Shown: piece after piece, positions 17,157 through 25,177 of the stretch | How positions within the stretch are numbered: position 1 is the first letter of the stretch | Layout of the letters: every line of letters starts with the position of its first letter | NCBI GenBank assembly: GCA_900767005.1 | Contig: CAAFXL010000356.1 | Coordinates: 1 to 32,855 of the forward strand | DNA length: 32,855 nucleotides | Reading direction: 5' to 3' | From: an uncultured Ruminobacter sp. | GTDB taxonomy: Bacteria > Pseudomonadota > Gammaproteobacteria > Enterobacterales > Succinivibrionaceae | Program-made: the position numbers and the translations under genes | The notes under the pieces: model-generated | Told to the model about the DNA's origin: nothing | What the model saw: the letters and a program-made list of their open reading frames with translations, nothing else | Database searches by the model: none

Positions 17157-17186
17157 ATTATATGCGTTTAACTCCAAAATTGTCAA
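17157..17186 (-). promoter_or_regulatory. purM promoter
   Basis: On the minus strand TTGACA (17186-17181) and TATAAT (17162-17157) are separated by 18 bp. The predicted start is near 17150, leaving a leader of about 100 nt. The -10 box lies inside ACGCATATAATTGCCC, whose outer halves resemble a PurR operator (CGCA-N6-TGC) although the central CG is missing. Confidence 0.8.
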
Positions 17187-17376
17187 GGAGATTTGAATTT
17201 TTGATGAATTGTTTTGTCTGATATTTTATACTTAGTTTATGATAAAACTTTGCTTTATGTATAATAATAAAATAATCTAAAACAGATATCTCTTTTCTTT
17301 TATGTTTTAAGATTATCTAGCACTTATGGTAAAGTATGTAAAAGTGCTTTTTAGAAGTATGATTATGAGGAATATT

Positions 17377-18792
17377 ATGAAGAACTTGACTAAAATTTGC
17401 TGTCTTTTATTAAATCTATCGTTTTGTGCGTATGCAGAAGAAGCACAAGTTATTGATTTAAAGAATGAGTCTCAAGTAGTTAATCCTCAAGTAAATGAAG
17501 CTTCTTCTCAAACTTCACCATACCAGAATTTAATTAAAGACTATACTTATAAGGTTCCTTTCTTAGGTGATTTAGACGCCGCTTATCAAGATACTTTTAA
17601 TTTATTAGTAAAAGATTTAAGTAATGGGGCAATGAGTGGTAATGATTTATCTGTTGATATTTCTTCTTTAATTTTAAGTGAAAATATTGGCGATGATTTT
17701 ATTGAAATTACTTATGGTGCAAATTCCGTATGTGATTTATTAAATAGTGGCAAAATTACAATTTGGAAGGGGATAAAAGAACCTGTTGTGCTTTGGATGG
17801 TGGTATCTCCTGATGTTTATCGCTATTTAGCTATGCAAAATAGCTCTAATGATGCATCTTTACCTCAGAATAATGTTGAGGTAAATACTGAGACCGCATC
17901 TAATGCTAAGATTATCTCTGCTAATGATAGTGTTGATTTATTCTCACAAAGCTTTATCGCAAAAGGAAAATCATTAAATGTTCATATTATTTATCCAATG
18001 CAGGACTTAGATGATATGATGAATTTAAAACTTGATGAGGTAATGAGAGGAGACACTAATAAAGTTACTAATGCTTCAAAGCGTTATAGTAATGGTTATG
18101 CGATTGCTTCAATGCTATTTTGTAATGATGATAAATTAAGAATGATTTATCATATTGTTGATTTAAAAACAGGTAAAGAGCTAGCTAAGGATTCAATTGA
18201 TGGTGATTACTTAGCAATCGTTAATGAATTTTATGAAAGACTAAAGTCAGCTACTAATGTAACTCAAGTAGTTCAGAATCAGACTTTACTGCCACCAACC
18301 ACCTCTATTGATGTTTCAAGCTTTAATTTGGGTCCTGTAAATGATACCAATTACCGTATTCTTATTAGAAATATTGCTAATTTCTCAGATGTGGTAAAGA
18401 TAAAGAATATTTTCTTAAGTTTAGGCTTTTTAAGATCTGATATCGTGGATATTAATGGTGATAATGTAGTATTTAATTTAGGTCATGCTAAAGGAGCTAA
18501 TGTTACTGACGTTTTATCAAAGTTAGGCTTTATAAAATTAATGTCACCTAATGAATATTATTTAGCTATGGATGTTTCTTCATTTAATGCTAATGATGTT
18601 ACAGAAGAACCTCAGGTAGATAACAATAATCTTCCTCAAAATAATGCAAAAGCTCAAAATCCAAATCAAAATATTGAAAATAATCACGTAAATGATAATA
18701 TGCAATATAAACCTAAAAATGAAAATTCAATTAATTCTAAGTACCCAGATCCTAATAAGAAGTTGCATACAGGTGGCGGTTTAAAAGAATAA
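17377..18792 (+). CDS. Exported DUF2066-family protein of unknown function
   Basis: Secreted or periplasmic protein of the DUF2066 family, function unknown. Family features are PFLGDLDAAYQDTFNLLVKDL near the start of the mature protein, EPVVLWMVVSPDVYRYL, and the block MQDLDDMMNLKLDEVM followed by NASKRYSNGYAIASMLF. The C-terminus is an Asn/Gln-rich low-complexity tail. I use the ATG at 17377 (471 residues): GAGG lies a few bases upstream and a signal peptide follows at once (MKNLTKICCLLLNLSFCAYA). An upstream ATG at 17326 in the same frame has no ribosome binding site. The gene runs divergently from purM and is followed 11 bases later by hda; the association of DUF2066 with purM and hda is common in gammaproteobacteria. 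Confidence 0.8.
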   Translation: MKNLTKICCLLLNLSFCAYAEEAQVIDLKNESQVVNPQVNEASSQTSPYQNLIKDYTYKVPFLGDLDAAYQDTFNLLVKDLSNGAMSGNDLSVDISSLILSENIGDDFIEITYGANSVCDLLNSGKITIWKGIKEPVVLWMVVSPDVYRYLAMQNSSNDASLPQNNVEVNTETASNAKIISANDSVDLFSQSFIAKGKSLNVHIIYPMQDLDDMMNLKLDEVMRGDTNKVTNASKRYSNGYAIASMLFCNDDKLRMIYHIVDLKTGKELAKDSIDGDYLAIVNEFYERLKSATNVTQVVQNQTLLPPTTSIDVSSFNLGPVNDTNYRILIRNIANFSDVVKIKNIFLSLGFLRSDIVDINGDNVVFNLGHAKGANVTDVLSKLGFIKLMSPNEYYLAMDVSSFNANDVTEEPQVDNNNLPQNNAKAQNPNQNIENNHVNDNMQYKPKNENSINSKYPDPNKKLHTGGGLKE

Positions 18793-18803
18793 TGAGGTGC
18801 TAG

Positions 18804-19550
18804 TTGCAGAATTTGGAAAAAGAAATTCAAGTACCTTTAGATGTCTTTGCTGGTACATCCAGGGAAGACACTCTAGAGACCTTTATTGTTTCAGATTGTA
18901 ATCGTGTTGCTTATAATTGCATCGAAGGTCTCTTGTCTTCTGATTTTCTAAAAAGTTGGAACTTTATTTATTTGTATGCAAGTTCTGGCTATGGTAAAAC
19001 TCATCTATTAAAAGCAATCGCTAATAAAGCACACGCCATGAATGTGGAAAGTGTTTATTTAAATTTAGAAGATTGGCTTGATTTTGATCCTTTTGATTTC
19101 TTAACTAGTGTCGAAAATTATCCAATAATTTGTTTAGACAATGTGGATATTGTTGCTAAAAATTCTGATTGGGAAACAGAACTCTTTAATTTATATAATC
19201 GTTGGATTAGTAAAGAGAAAGGAATATTCATTACTAGTGCAAGTCACGCTCAGCTTGATTGTGGTTTTGCTAAACAAGAATTTGTTACTAGACTTCAAAG
19301 TGGTATAACTTTATCTTTAAAAGAACCAACTCTTGAATTCATTGAAGATGTTTTAATCGACCGCGAAAATGTTCGAGGGGGATTATTACCTAGAAATTTA
19401 GCTCATGAAATAGCTAAAAAATTAAAATCACTTTCTGAATGTTTAAAGGCTTTAGATTTAATTGATAATCTATCTTTAGAGTATAAAAAAGGAATCAATC
19501 GTAGGATTGTTAATTCAATTCTTAGTGAATTTAAAGTTCAAACTAAATAA
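18804..19550 (+). CDS. hda: DnaA regulatory inactivator Hda
   Basis: DnaA-related AAA+ protein that, with the sliding clamp, stimulates ATP hydrolysis by DnaA and so prevents re-initiation. The N-terminal clamp-binding motif is seen as QVPLDVF (E. coli QLSLPL). Walker A is SSGYGKTHLLKA and Walker B is IICLDNVDIV. Unlike E. coli Hda, whose loop reads GAGRSHLL, this one keeps the standard lysine. The C-terminal DnaA-type domain IV (helix-turn-helix) is absent, which separates it from DnaA. The start is TTG at 18804, with GAGG six bases upstream. It follows the DUF2066 gene closely, probably in one operon ending at a terminator. Confidence 0.9.
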   Translation: MQNLEKEIQVPLDVFAGTSREDTLETFIVSDCNRVAYNCIEGLLSSDFLKSWNFIYLYASSGYGKTHLLKAIANKAHAMNVESVYLNLEDWLDFDPFDFLTSVENYPIICLDNVDIVAKNSDWETELFNLYNRWISKEKGIFITSASHAQLDCGFAKQEFVTRLQSGITLSLKEPTLEFIEDVLIDRENVRGGLLPRNLAHEIAKKLKSLSECLKALDLIDNLSLEYKKGINRRIVNSILSEFKVQTK

Positions 19551-19560
19551 TTAAAATATA

Positions 19561-19590
19561 AAAAATCTAGACTTTTTAGTCTAGATTTTT
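19561..19590. terminator. Bidirectional terminator between hda and perM
   Basis: A 13-bp perfect stem AAAAATCTAGACT/AGTCTAGATTTTT (19561-19573 and 19578-19590) with a TTTT loop. A/T tracts on both flanks allow use from either side. Confidence 0.85.
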
Positions 19591-19629
19591 ATATAAATAT
19601 TATATATTTATATATATCTTAAAAACACT

Positions 19630-20979
19630 TTACTCGTTTTCTTTAGGTTTGTCGACCGTTGGCCATAACTGAATAATGGTTTTAACAAAGGTCGCTAAAG
19701 GTATTGCTAAGATTACGCCCCAAATTCCCCAAATTCCGCCAAACACTACAATGGCAACTAAAATTGAGAAGGCATCAAGATTTAAGGTTTCAGAGAATAA
19801 CATTGGAGTAATTACGTAGCTATCAATTAACTGGATAATGATATAAACCACTAAAAGCCATGCAAGGAAGCTACTAAAGCCAAATTGCATTAGACCAATG
19901 ATAATAACTGGTACAGTAATAATTAGCGAACCTACGTATGGAATTAAGACACTTAAACCAACGCCAATTCCAAGTAATAGAGCGTAATTTAAGCCAAATA
20001 ACGCAAAGGCAATACCATTAATAATCGAAATTAAAACAATATGAATACATTTACCATTTAGATACTGGGAAATTTGACGATTCATTTCACCCCAGAAGTT
20101 AGAAACTAACTTATGACTTGATAAGTAGTGACCTGAAAGCTTTAAAAGTTTATCGTTATCTTTTAACATGTAGAATGAGAAAATAGGTACGATAATTAAA
20201 TAAACTAGTATGGTTACAGTATCAAAAATAAATGGTGCTAATTGAGTAGTTAAAATTGGTGAAATCCAATCTTTAATCTGACTTTTAATATATTTTGCGA
20301 CTTCTTTAATATTGTCTTCGCTTAGAAGATTATGGTAAGTAGCAGGAAGTTTTTCTTTTAATTTTTCAATTTTATCCATTACTAAACTAATGGTTACATC
20401 AGTATGTGATGCGGCTACATTCTCTTTAGTTTCTTCTTTAGAAGAATTGCTATTAGGATGATTTTCTGCTTTTGGAGAATTATTTTCAGTCTTTTGTGCA
20501 TTATCATCAGTATTTAAAGGGGGTACTTCTTGGTTTTCAGAAGTATCTTCAGTCTTAATTGAATTATCTTGGTTGTTCTCGCTAGTGCTATTAGCTTGGT
20601 CAATTACGATAGTTTTATTTTCAGGTGAAACTGGAAGAGTAATCTTATGATCAACACTTATCGCTTGGCTAATATTTTGGGTAATTTTTGATAATTGGCT
20701 AAATGCTGGAGGAATAATTGTGATAAAAATACTTGCTACCACAGTAATATATAAAAGCGTTACTAAGATGCTAGCACTAAGTCTACTAGTTCCATGCTTT
20801 ACTAAAAAAGATACAGGTCTTTCAAGCATGAAAGCAAGTACTAGAGCTGCTATAAGGGGAGCAAAGATCCCTGAGAAAAAATAAACAATAATAAAAATAG
20901 TTAAAAATTGCAGAATTAATATTGCTGCTTCCGGTCTTGATAAATTTTTATAGTAAAAATTTTTAAAAAATTCTAACAT
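19630..20979 (-). CDS. perM: AI-2E family transporter / PerM-like permease with large hydrophilic insertion
   Basis: Multi-span inner-membrane protein of the AI-2E exporter (UPF0118) family; the specific substrate is not known. The conserved C-terminal region is visible (NGKCIHIVLISIINGIAFAL, then GVGLSVLIPYVGSLI, and LVAIVVFGGIWGIWGVILAI). After two or three N-terminal membrane segments comes an 80-residue insert (about residues 112-193) made largely of Asn, Ser, Glu, Thr, Lys and Pro, which accounts for the length of 449 residues against 353 in E. coli PerM. The perM neighbours hda and bepA are the same as in many gammaproteobacteria. Confidence 0.88.
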   Translation of the reverse strand: MLEFFKNFYYKNLSRPEAAILILQFLTIFIIVYFFSGIFAPLIAALVLAFMLERPVSFLVKHGTSRLSASILVTLLYITVVASIFITIIPPAFSQLSKITQNISQAISVDHKITLPVSPENKTIVIDQANSTSENNQDNSIKTEDTSENQEVPPLNTDDNAQKTENNSPKAENHPNSNSSKEETKENVAASHTDVTISLVMDKIEKLKEKLPATYHNLLSEDNIKEVAKYIKSQIKDWISPILTTQLAPFIFDTVTILVYLIIVPIFSFYMLKDNDKLLKLSGHYLSSHKLVSNFWGEMNRQISQYLNGKCIHIVLISIINGIAFALFGLNYALLLGIGVGLSVLIPYVGSLIITVPVIIIGLMQFGFSSFLAWLLVVYIIIQLIDSYVITPMLFSETLNLDAFSILVAIVVFGGIWGIWGVILAIPLATFVKTIIQLWPTVDKPKENE

Positions 20980-21357
20980 TTAAATATTCCAGTTTATTTT
21001 TATAAATATTTTAGATATTTATATTTTGTAAAATATTAATAATAAAATATATTTATCATATATTAAATTATATTAATAGTATATTATTGCTTGATTGAGA
21101 TTATTATTGACAAATTTAGTTTAGATAAATATTTCTTAAGAACATTGTATCATACCAAAACATAAAATCTAAAAAATTAGCAGATAATTTATCTAAAACT
21201 AAAAGCATGTGTAAAATATATTTACTTTCAAATAAGGCTTTTTAAAAGGACATAATAAAATTTCTAGAGTAGAATTAGAAATGTTTATTTTATTCAGTTG
21301 TAAAATTTTATGAATTTTTTTAGAAAAATTTGTCTAAGAAGTTGTTGGTAATTATTT
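20980..21357. other. Divergent AT-rich control region between perM and bepA
   Basis: These 378 bases contain no gene I can support. An 11-bp inverted repeat, TTTAGATAAAT (21120-21130) and ATTTATCTAAA (21187-21197), is separated by 56 bases. A TTGACA at 21107-21112 could be the -35 of a bepA promoter overlapping the first arm, but the -10 at 17 bp spacing is poor (TATTTC). Confidence 0.4.
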
Positions 21358-22803
21358 ATGAATATGTGTCTTAGATTTTTTTATAATGTATTATCGTTTA
21401 TCGTTTATTTAAGTAGCTCTTTTGTAGGAGCTTCAGAAACTTTAGATTTTGGGACAGCAGGGGTTCGAGCTCTTTCCATTGAAAAGGAAAGAGATTTAGG
21501 AACCTATTTTATGACTATTGCTCGCTCAAAATTGCCGATTATTTATGATCCAGTACTTGAAAAGTATTTAAGTAATTTAGTTTCTCGTTTAGCAACTAAT
21601 GCTCAAGGTGTTCATTATCCATTTGAATCATTTTTAGTTGAAGATGAAACCATTAATGCAGCAGCATTTTTTGGGGGAAAAATCATGGTTCATACAGGGC
21701 TTTTTTTAGTTACTAAAACTGAAAGTGAACTAGCATCGGTTCTTGCTCATGAAATGACCCATATAACCCAAAGACATTTAGCTCGAAATATGGAAAGTAT
21801 GCAAGATGTGCAAAATCTAGGACTTGTTGGGGTCTTAGGGGGAATTATTCTTTCAATAATTAATCCTGCCCTTGGTATGGCAACGGTAAGTGCATCAATT
21901 AGTGGGGTTAATCAATCAAGTATAAACTATACAAGAACACATGAATATGAAGCTGATAGATTAGGCATTGAATTATTATATGATTCATATTTTGATCCAA
22001 ATGGTATGGCATCAATGATGCGAAACTTAGTGAAATTAGGCGATAAGATTAACCCTTCTTTTGAAATGCTTATGACCCATCCATTAACTGAAAAGAGAAT
22101 AGCAGAAGCAGAAAACCGAATTAGATTTTTTAAAGAAAGAAGATATTATGAAAGTATTGATTTTCAATTTGCAAAGGCAAGAGTTGAAGTAAGATTTAGT
22201 AAGATTAGTGCTAAATATAATTTATCAGAAGCCAATAACCGCTTAAAACATAATTCAAAAGATTATGGAGCTTTATATAAAAAGGTTTTAGCACTAATTG
22301 AATTAAAAGATTTTAAAGATGCTGCTCAGTTTTTAGATATTCTAGAGGAAGATTTTCCGAGAAATTTATTTGTGATTGATACCAAATCTGATATTTTAAT
22401 AGGACTTAAAAAGTATGATGAAGCAATTGAATATTTAAGTAATTTAAGGCAAGTTCTAGAAAATAATCAAGTAGTTCTTATGAATTTAGCGGTTGCCTAT
22501 ATAAGTAAAAAACAATATTCAAGTGCTGAGAGAATTTTACGTAGGGTAATTCGTGATGAAATCTCAGTTCCTGCTAATGAGCTATTACTTGATGTTTATA
22601 AAAAAGAAAAAGATGTATGTAAGATGTATCAAGTAAATACCCAAATTTTTGAGTACAAAGGTCAGTGGGATTTAGCACTAAATAATGCTAAACAAGCAGA
22701 AAAGAAATGTACTGAAAAGAATACAATTTTAAAAATGCGAGCTCAAATGGGACGAATAGTTTTAGAAAAAGATTTTTATGAAAAATTAATTGGTGATATG
22801 TAA
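21358..22803 (+). CDS. bepA: Periplasmic M48 metalloprotease/chaperone BepA
   Basis: Outer-membrane quality-control protease and chaperone that assists LptD and BAM assembly in E. coli. A signal peptide spans about residues 1-25 (ending FVGAS). The zinc site is HEMTH (H131, E132, H135) with E198 in EYEADRLG as third ligand. The histidine in MTHPLTEKRIAEAENRI corresponds to the regulatory H246 of E. coli BepA. The C-terminal half contains TPR-like repeats. The length (481) matches E. coli (487). It is divergent from perM, as in E. coli (yfgO/yfgC). No strong ribosome binding site is seen before the ATG. Confidence 0.93.
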   Translation: MNMCLRFFYNVLSFIVYLSSSFVGASETLDFGTAGVRALSIEKERDLGTYFMTIARSKLPIIYDPVLEKYLSNLVSRLATNAQGVHYPFESFLVEDETINAAAFFGGKIMVHTGLFLVTKTESELASVLAHEMTHITQRHLARNMESMQDVQNLGLVGVLGGIILSIINPALGMATVSASISGVNQSSINYTRTHEYEADRLGIELLYDSYFDPNGMASMMRNLVKLGDKINPSFEMLMTHPLTEKRIAEAENRIRFFKERRYYESIDFQFAKARVEVRFSKISAKYNLSEANNRLKHNSKDYGALYKKVLALIELKDFKDAAQFLDILEEDFPRNLFVIDTKSDILIGLKKYDEAIEYLSNLRQVLENNQVVLMNLAVAYISKKQYSSAERILRRVIRDEISVPANELLLDVYKKEKDVCKMYQVNTQIFEYKGQWDLALNNAKQAEKKCTEKNTILKMRAQMGRIVLEKDFYEKLIGDM

Positions 22804-22847
22804 GGTTTTGACCTCTATGTTACAATATGGTGTAACTTATAAAACGC

Positions 22848-22876
22848 TTGTCAAGAAATAATTTATTTGTTATATT
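22848..22876 (+). promoter_or_regulatory. Orphan promoter-like element downstream of bepA
   Basis: TTGTCA (22848-22853) and TATATT (22871-22876) are separated by exactly 17 bp. They point into a terminator that begins about 25 bases after the predicted start, so any transcript would be about 55 nt. A dyad GTTACA-N6-TGTAAC lies just upstream (22819-22836). Confidence 0.45.
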
Positions 22877-22906
22877 GTACCTTATGTATTCAAATATTTC
22901 TTAAAT

Positions 22907-22938
22907 CCTCCTTACTGGTATCAGAAGGGGGTTTTTTT
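22907..22938 (+). terminator. Rho-independent terminator of bepA
   Basis: The stem CCTCCTT/AAGGGGG (with one G-U pair) is extended by an inner CTG-GTAT-CAG hairpin and followed by seven T residues (22932-22938). Confidence 0.92.
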
Positions 22939-22943
22939 ATTCA

Positions 22944-22963
22944 AAAAATGTGATCACATTTTT
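22944..22963 (-). terminator. 20-bp perfect palindrome, probable terminator of lapC
   Basis: AAAAATGTGATCACATTTTT is perfectly self-complementary and lies 13 bases past the lapC stop. On the minus strand it gives an 8-bp hairpin with a GATC loop and a T-rich tail. Its halves also resemble CRP half-sites (AAATGTGA/TCACATTT) but without the 6-bp spacer. Confidence 0.55.
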
Positions 22964-22975
22964 ACTTACCACAAA

Positions 22976-24790
22976 CTACTTTTCTTTAAATTTATTTAGA
23001 TATTTCATCGCCTGAATTAAGGTCTTAATATTTGGATGAGAATTACCTGAATATTGATCATTGCCATAAATAACAGCATTACCATGTTTATCAAAAATGG
23101 TAGTTTGATTTAAATCAATAATGTGAATTTCATTCATATCGCCACTTAGAACCCAATCACGATTAGTAATTTCTCTTAAGTTTAAACCAGTTGAATAAGT
23201 ACTAACATCATTAGTTACTCCTAAAATTTCCTCAGCAAGGGTAGGGGCAATATCTTGAGTTGAAGATAAAGCAGAAATGGTTGAATTGGTAATAGAACCA
23301 GGCCAACTAATGATTAGTGGAACATGGTTAGTCTCACGATTATAGTTACTTGAAGAATCTTGAATTTTATTACCACTAATTGAGGTAAAAATAACTACTG
23401 TATTACTTAGTAATCCAGTGTCTTCTAGGCTATTAATAAGTTTTCCAATATTTTTATCTAAGATATTTAGACAATTAAAATAACGATTATTGACCTTATT
23501 GGTATTTTTAAACTCGTGATTTTCAAGATCTTCATTACTTAATTGTGGAAGATAAGTTAAATCATTAGGTGAGTCCTGTTCGAGAGTTTGTGGGCTATTT
23601 AAACTTAAAACTGTCATATGCGGACGAGAGTTCCAATTATTAAAGTTTCTAATCGCATAATTGATAACTTTTTCATCACTTGAAAAAGCTTTAATCTTAT
23701 TAACTCTTATCCCATTACTCTTAGCATATTCTTGAGCTTTGGTGCTAGATTTTGCTGTGATATATGAACTAATTTTATAGTCTTGTTGAAGAAGTTCATT
23801 AACTAAAACAGATGGAGTTTTATCTTGATTAATTAGATTTAGGTATTGACCAGGTAATCCATAATTTAATTCAAAAAGATTAATGTTAGGGTCAGTACTA
23901 CCTAAATAGTGATTAACATAATTGTCGTTTTCTTGAGAAAATTTAAATAGATTTGGAGTAAGTTCTTCAGAGATTGATGCTGAATTTAATCCATTAACTA
24001 GCACAAGTAAAACATTGTATGGCTTTTCAATTGGTTTTACTTTAATGTTTTCAAGTGGGTAGTTTAACTTTGAAATATTATGTGCACTAGGTCTTTCAAT
24101 TGGACTATTTGAGTAAGACTGAATCCAACCATGCTCAGTTAAAAAGGTATTAGCTGTCATTGGATAATAGGCAGGAAATAGCGATTTTTGAATAGTTATT
24201 GGCACATATTTATAAGCATTAGCCCAAATGTGAAGAGTGTGAGTTGATAAAAATGATAATAAAAATAAAGCCGAGAAAGCATAAGTTAATTTTTGATGGT
24301 TATGAATGTAAATATGCTTCCAAGAAAGGGAAGAGAATAAGAGCTCTATCCCAAGTAAAATAGGGGTAGCAATATAAAGAAAGTTAAAGTTTAAACCAGT
24401 TGAGAAACCTTCTTGCTCAAAGAATAAGTCTAAAACTGAGAAGTTTAAATGAATCTTTATTGATTGATATAACTTTACATCAATTAATAAAATTAAGAAT
24501 AGACAGACACTTAAAACTACAGATATATACCTATAATATTTTAAAGACCCAATAAAGCTTAATGGAAAAAATATGATTAAATAAAAGATAAAAACAATAC
24601 TACTAAAATGTCCTAGCCAACTTATTATAAGGTAGAAGAATGCAAGTCCAGTAGTTGGTCTTGGAGTGTCGTAGATATATCCCAAGCCAATTAATAAGGC
24701 TAGGAAAATATTTAAAAATAAAAAATAATGTCCCCAACTTATCGCACGAGAAACTTCATCTTTATAAGTAAAATAGTTGGTAATTTGCAT
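22976..24790 (-). CDS. lapC: Inner-membrane sulfatase-like regulator LapC (YejM/PbgA)
   Basis: Homologue of the essential E. coli protein that senses lipopolysaccharide and, by binding LapB, restrains FtsH-mediated degradation of LpxC. The start (SRAISWGHYFLFLNIFLALLIG) and following segments (SWLGHFSSIVFIFYLIIFFPLSFI) match E. coli YejM (SQMVSWGHWFALFNILLSLVIG). About five membrane spans occupy the first 190 residues, then a periplasmic sulfatase fold begins (VLLVLVNGLNSASISEELTPN) and ends with VPLIISWPGSITNSTISALSSTQDI. As in YejM, the classical catalytic Cys/Ser-formylglycine motif is not evident, so it is likely a non-enzymatic regulator. Its length is 604 residues (E. coli 586). The ribosome binding site is weak. 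It is monocistronic, ending at a palindrome. Confidence 0.88.
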   Translation of the reverse strand: MQITNYFTYKDEVSRAISWGHYFLFLNIFLALLIGLGYIYDTPRPTTGLAFFYLIISWLGHFSSIVFIFYLIIFFPLSFIGSLKYYRYISVVLSVCLFLILLIDVKLYQSIKIHLNFSVLDLFFEQEGFSTGLNFNFLYIATPILLGIELLFSSLSWKHIYIHNHQKLTYAFSALFLLSFLSTHTLHIWANAYKYVPITIQKSLFPAYYPMTANTFLTEHGWIQSYSNSPIERPSAHNISKLNYPLENIKVKPIEKPYNVLLVLVNGLNSASISEELTPNLFKFSQENDNYVNHYLGSTDPNINLFELNYGLPGQYLNLINQDKTPSVLVNELLQQDYKISSYITAKSSTKAQEYAKSNGIRVNKIKAFSSDEKVINYAIRNFNNWNSRPHMTVLSLNSPQTLEQDSPNDLTYLPQLSNEDLENHEFKNTNKVNNRYFNCLNILDKNIGKLINSLEDTGLLSNTVVIFTSISGNKIQDSSSNYNRETNHVPLIISWPGSITNSTISALSSTQDIAPTLAEEILGVTNDVSTYSTGLNLREITNRDWVLSGDMNEIHIIDLNQTTIFDKHGNAVIYGNDQYSGNSHPNIKTLIQAMKYLNKFKEK

Positions 24791-25177
24791 TTTTGTAGAT
24801 TGCTAAATAAAACACTATAAATAAACATCAATGAACATATTAATTTAAGTATGCGATAAAACGCAAGAAAGAAATCAATATTTTTACATGAAAATAAATC
24901 AAGATTGTACATTTTTAAACCAATTCGATAAAAAACAAAATTCAAACAGTAGAAAATTCTATTTTTATATTGATAAAAGAAAATGTTTTCATGTAAAATG
25001 CGTCACACGCAAAGGATTTTATCTATTAAAAAATATGATATGTGTAAAAGTTTTCATGTTTTCTGTTATGATAAAACAAATCTTTGTCTTAATATAATAT
25101 TGTAAATTCTTGGTGGTATAGAAAAAGTGTTTTTCTATGCTCAAATAACTAAATAAATATATTGAAGGATTAGACTA
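24791..25177. promoter_or_regulatory. malE control region (divergent from lapC)
   Basis: This 387-base gap holds regulatory elements and no supported gene. Elements seen: TTTTACATGAAAA at 24882-24894 and its exact inverted copy TTTTCATGTAAAA at 24986-24998; a third partial copy TTTTCATGTTTTC at 25051-25063; a CRP-like site TGTAA-N6-TCACA at 24992-25007, overlapping a TGCGT-CAC-ACGCA dyad (24999-25011); and a -10 box TATAAT at 25093-25098 without a good -35, which suggests an activator-dependent promoter starting near 25105. I see no MalT boxes (GGATGA/GGAGGA). Confidence 0.6.
25118..25138 (+). promoter_or_regulatory. Hairpin in the malE leader RNA
   Basis: A 9-bp perfect stem ATAGAAAAA/TTTTTCTAT with a GTG loop lies near the predicted 5' end of the malE transcript. 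A stabilising 5' hairpin is a likely role. Confidence 0.5.

Noticed and set aside
22944..22963. CRP binding site at the TGTGATCACA palindrome
   Set aside because: CRP needs six bases between TGTGA and TCACA and here there are none; the position behind two convergent genes also does not suit an activator.
22976..24790. Active sulfatase or phosphoethanolamine transferase
   Set aside because: The order and sequence of the membrane segments match YejM/LapC, a regulator with a degenerate active site; the usual sulfatase Cys/Ser motif is not visible.
24888..25097. 69-codon open frame in the malE control region
   Set aside because: No ribosome binding site, no recognisable product, and it crosses the operator motifs, the CRP-like site and the malE promoter.
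24791..25177. MalT-controlled promoter
   Set aside because: No GGATGA or GGAGGA boxes were found on either strand in the control region.
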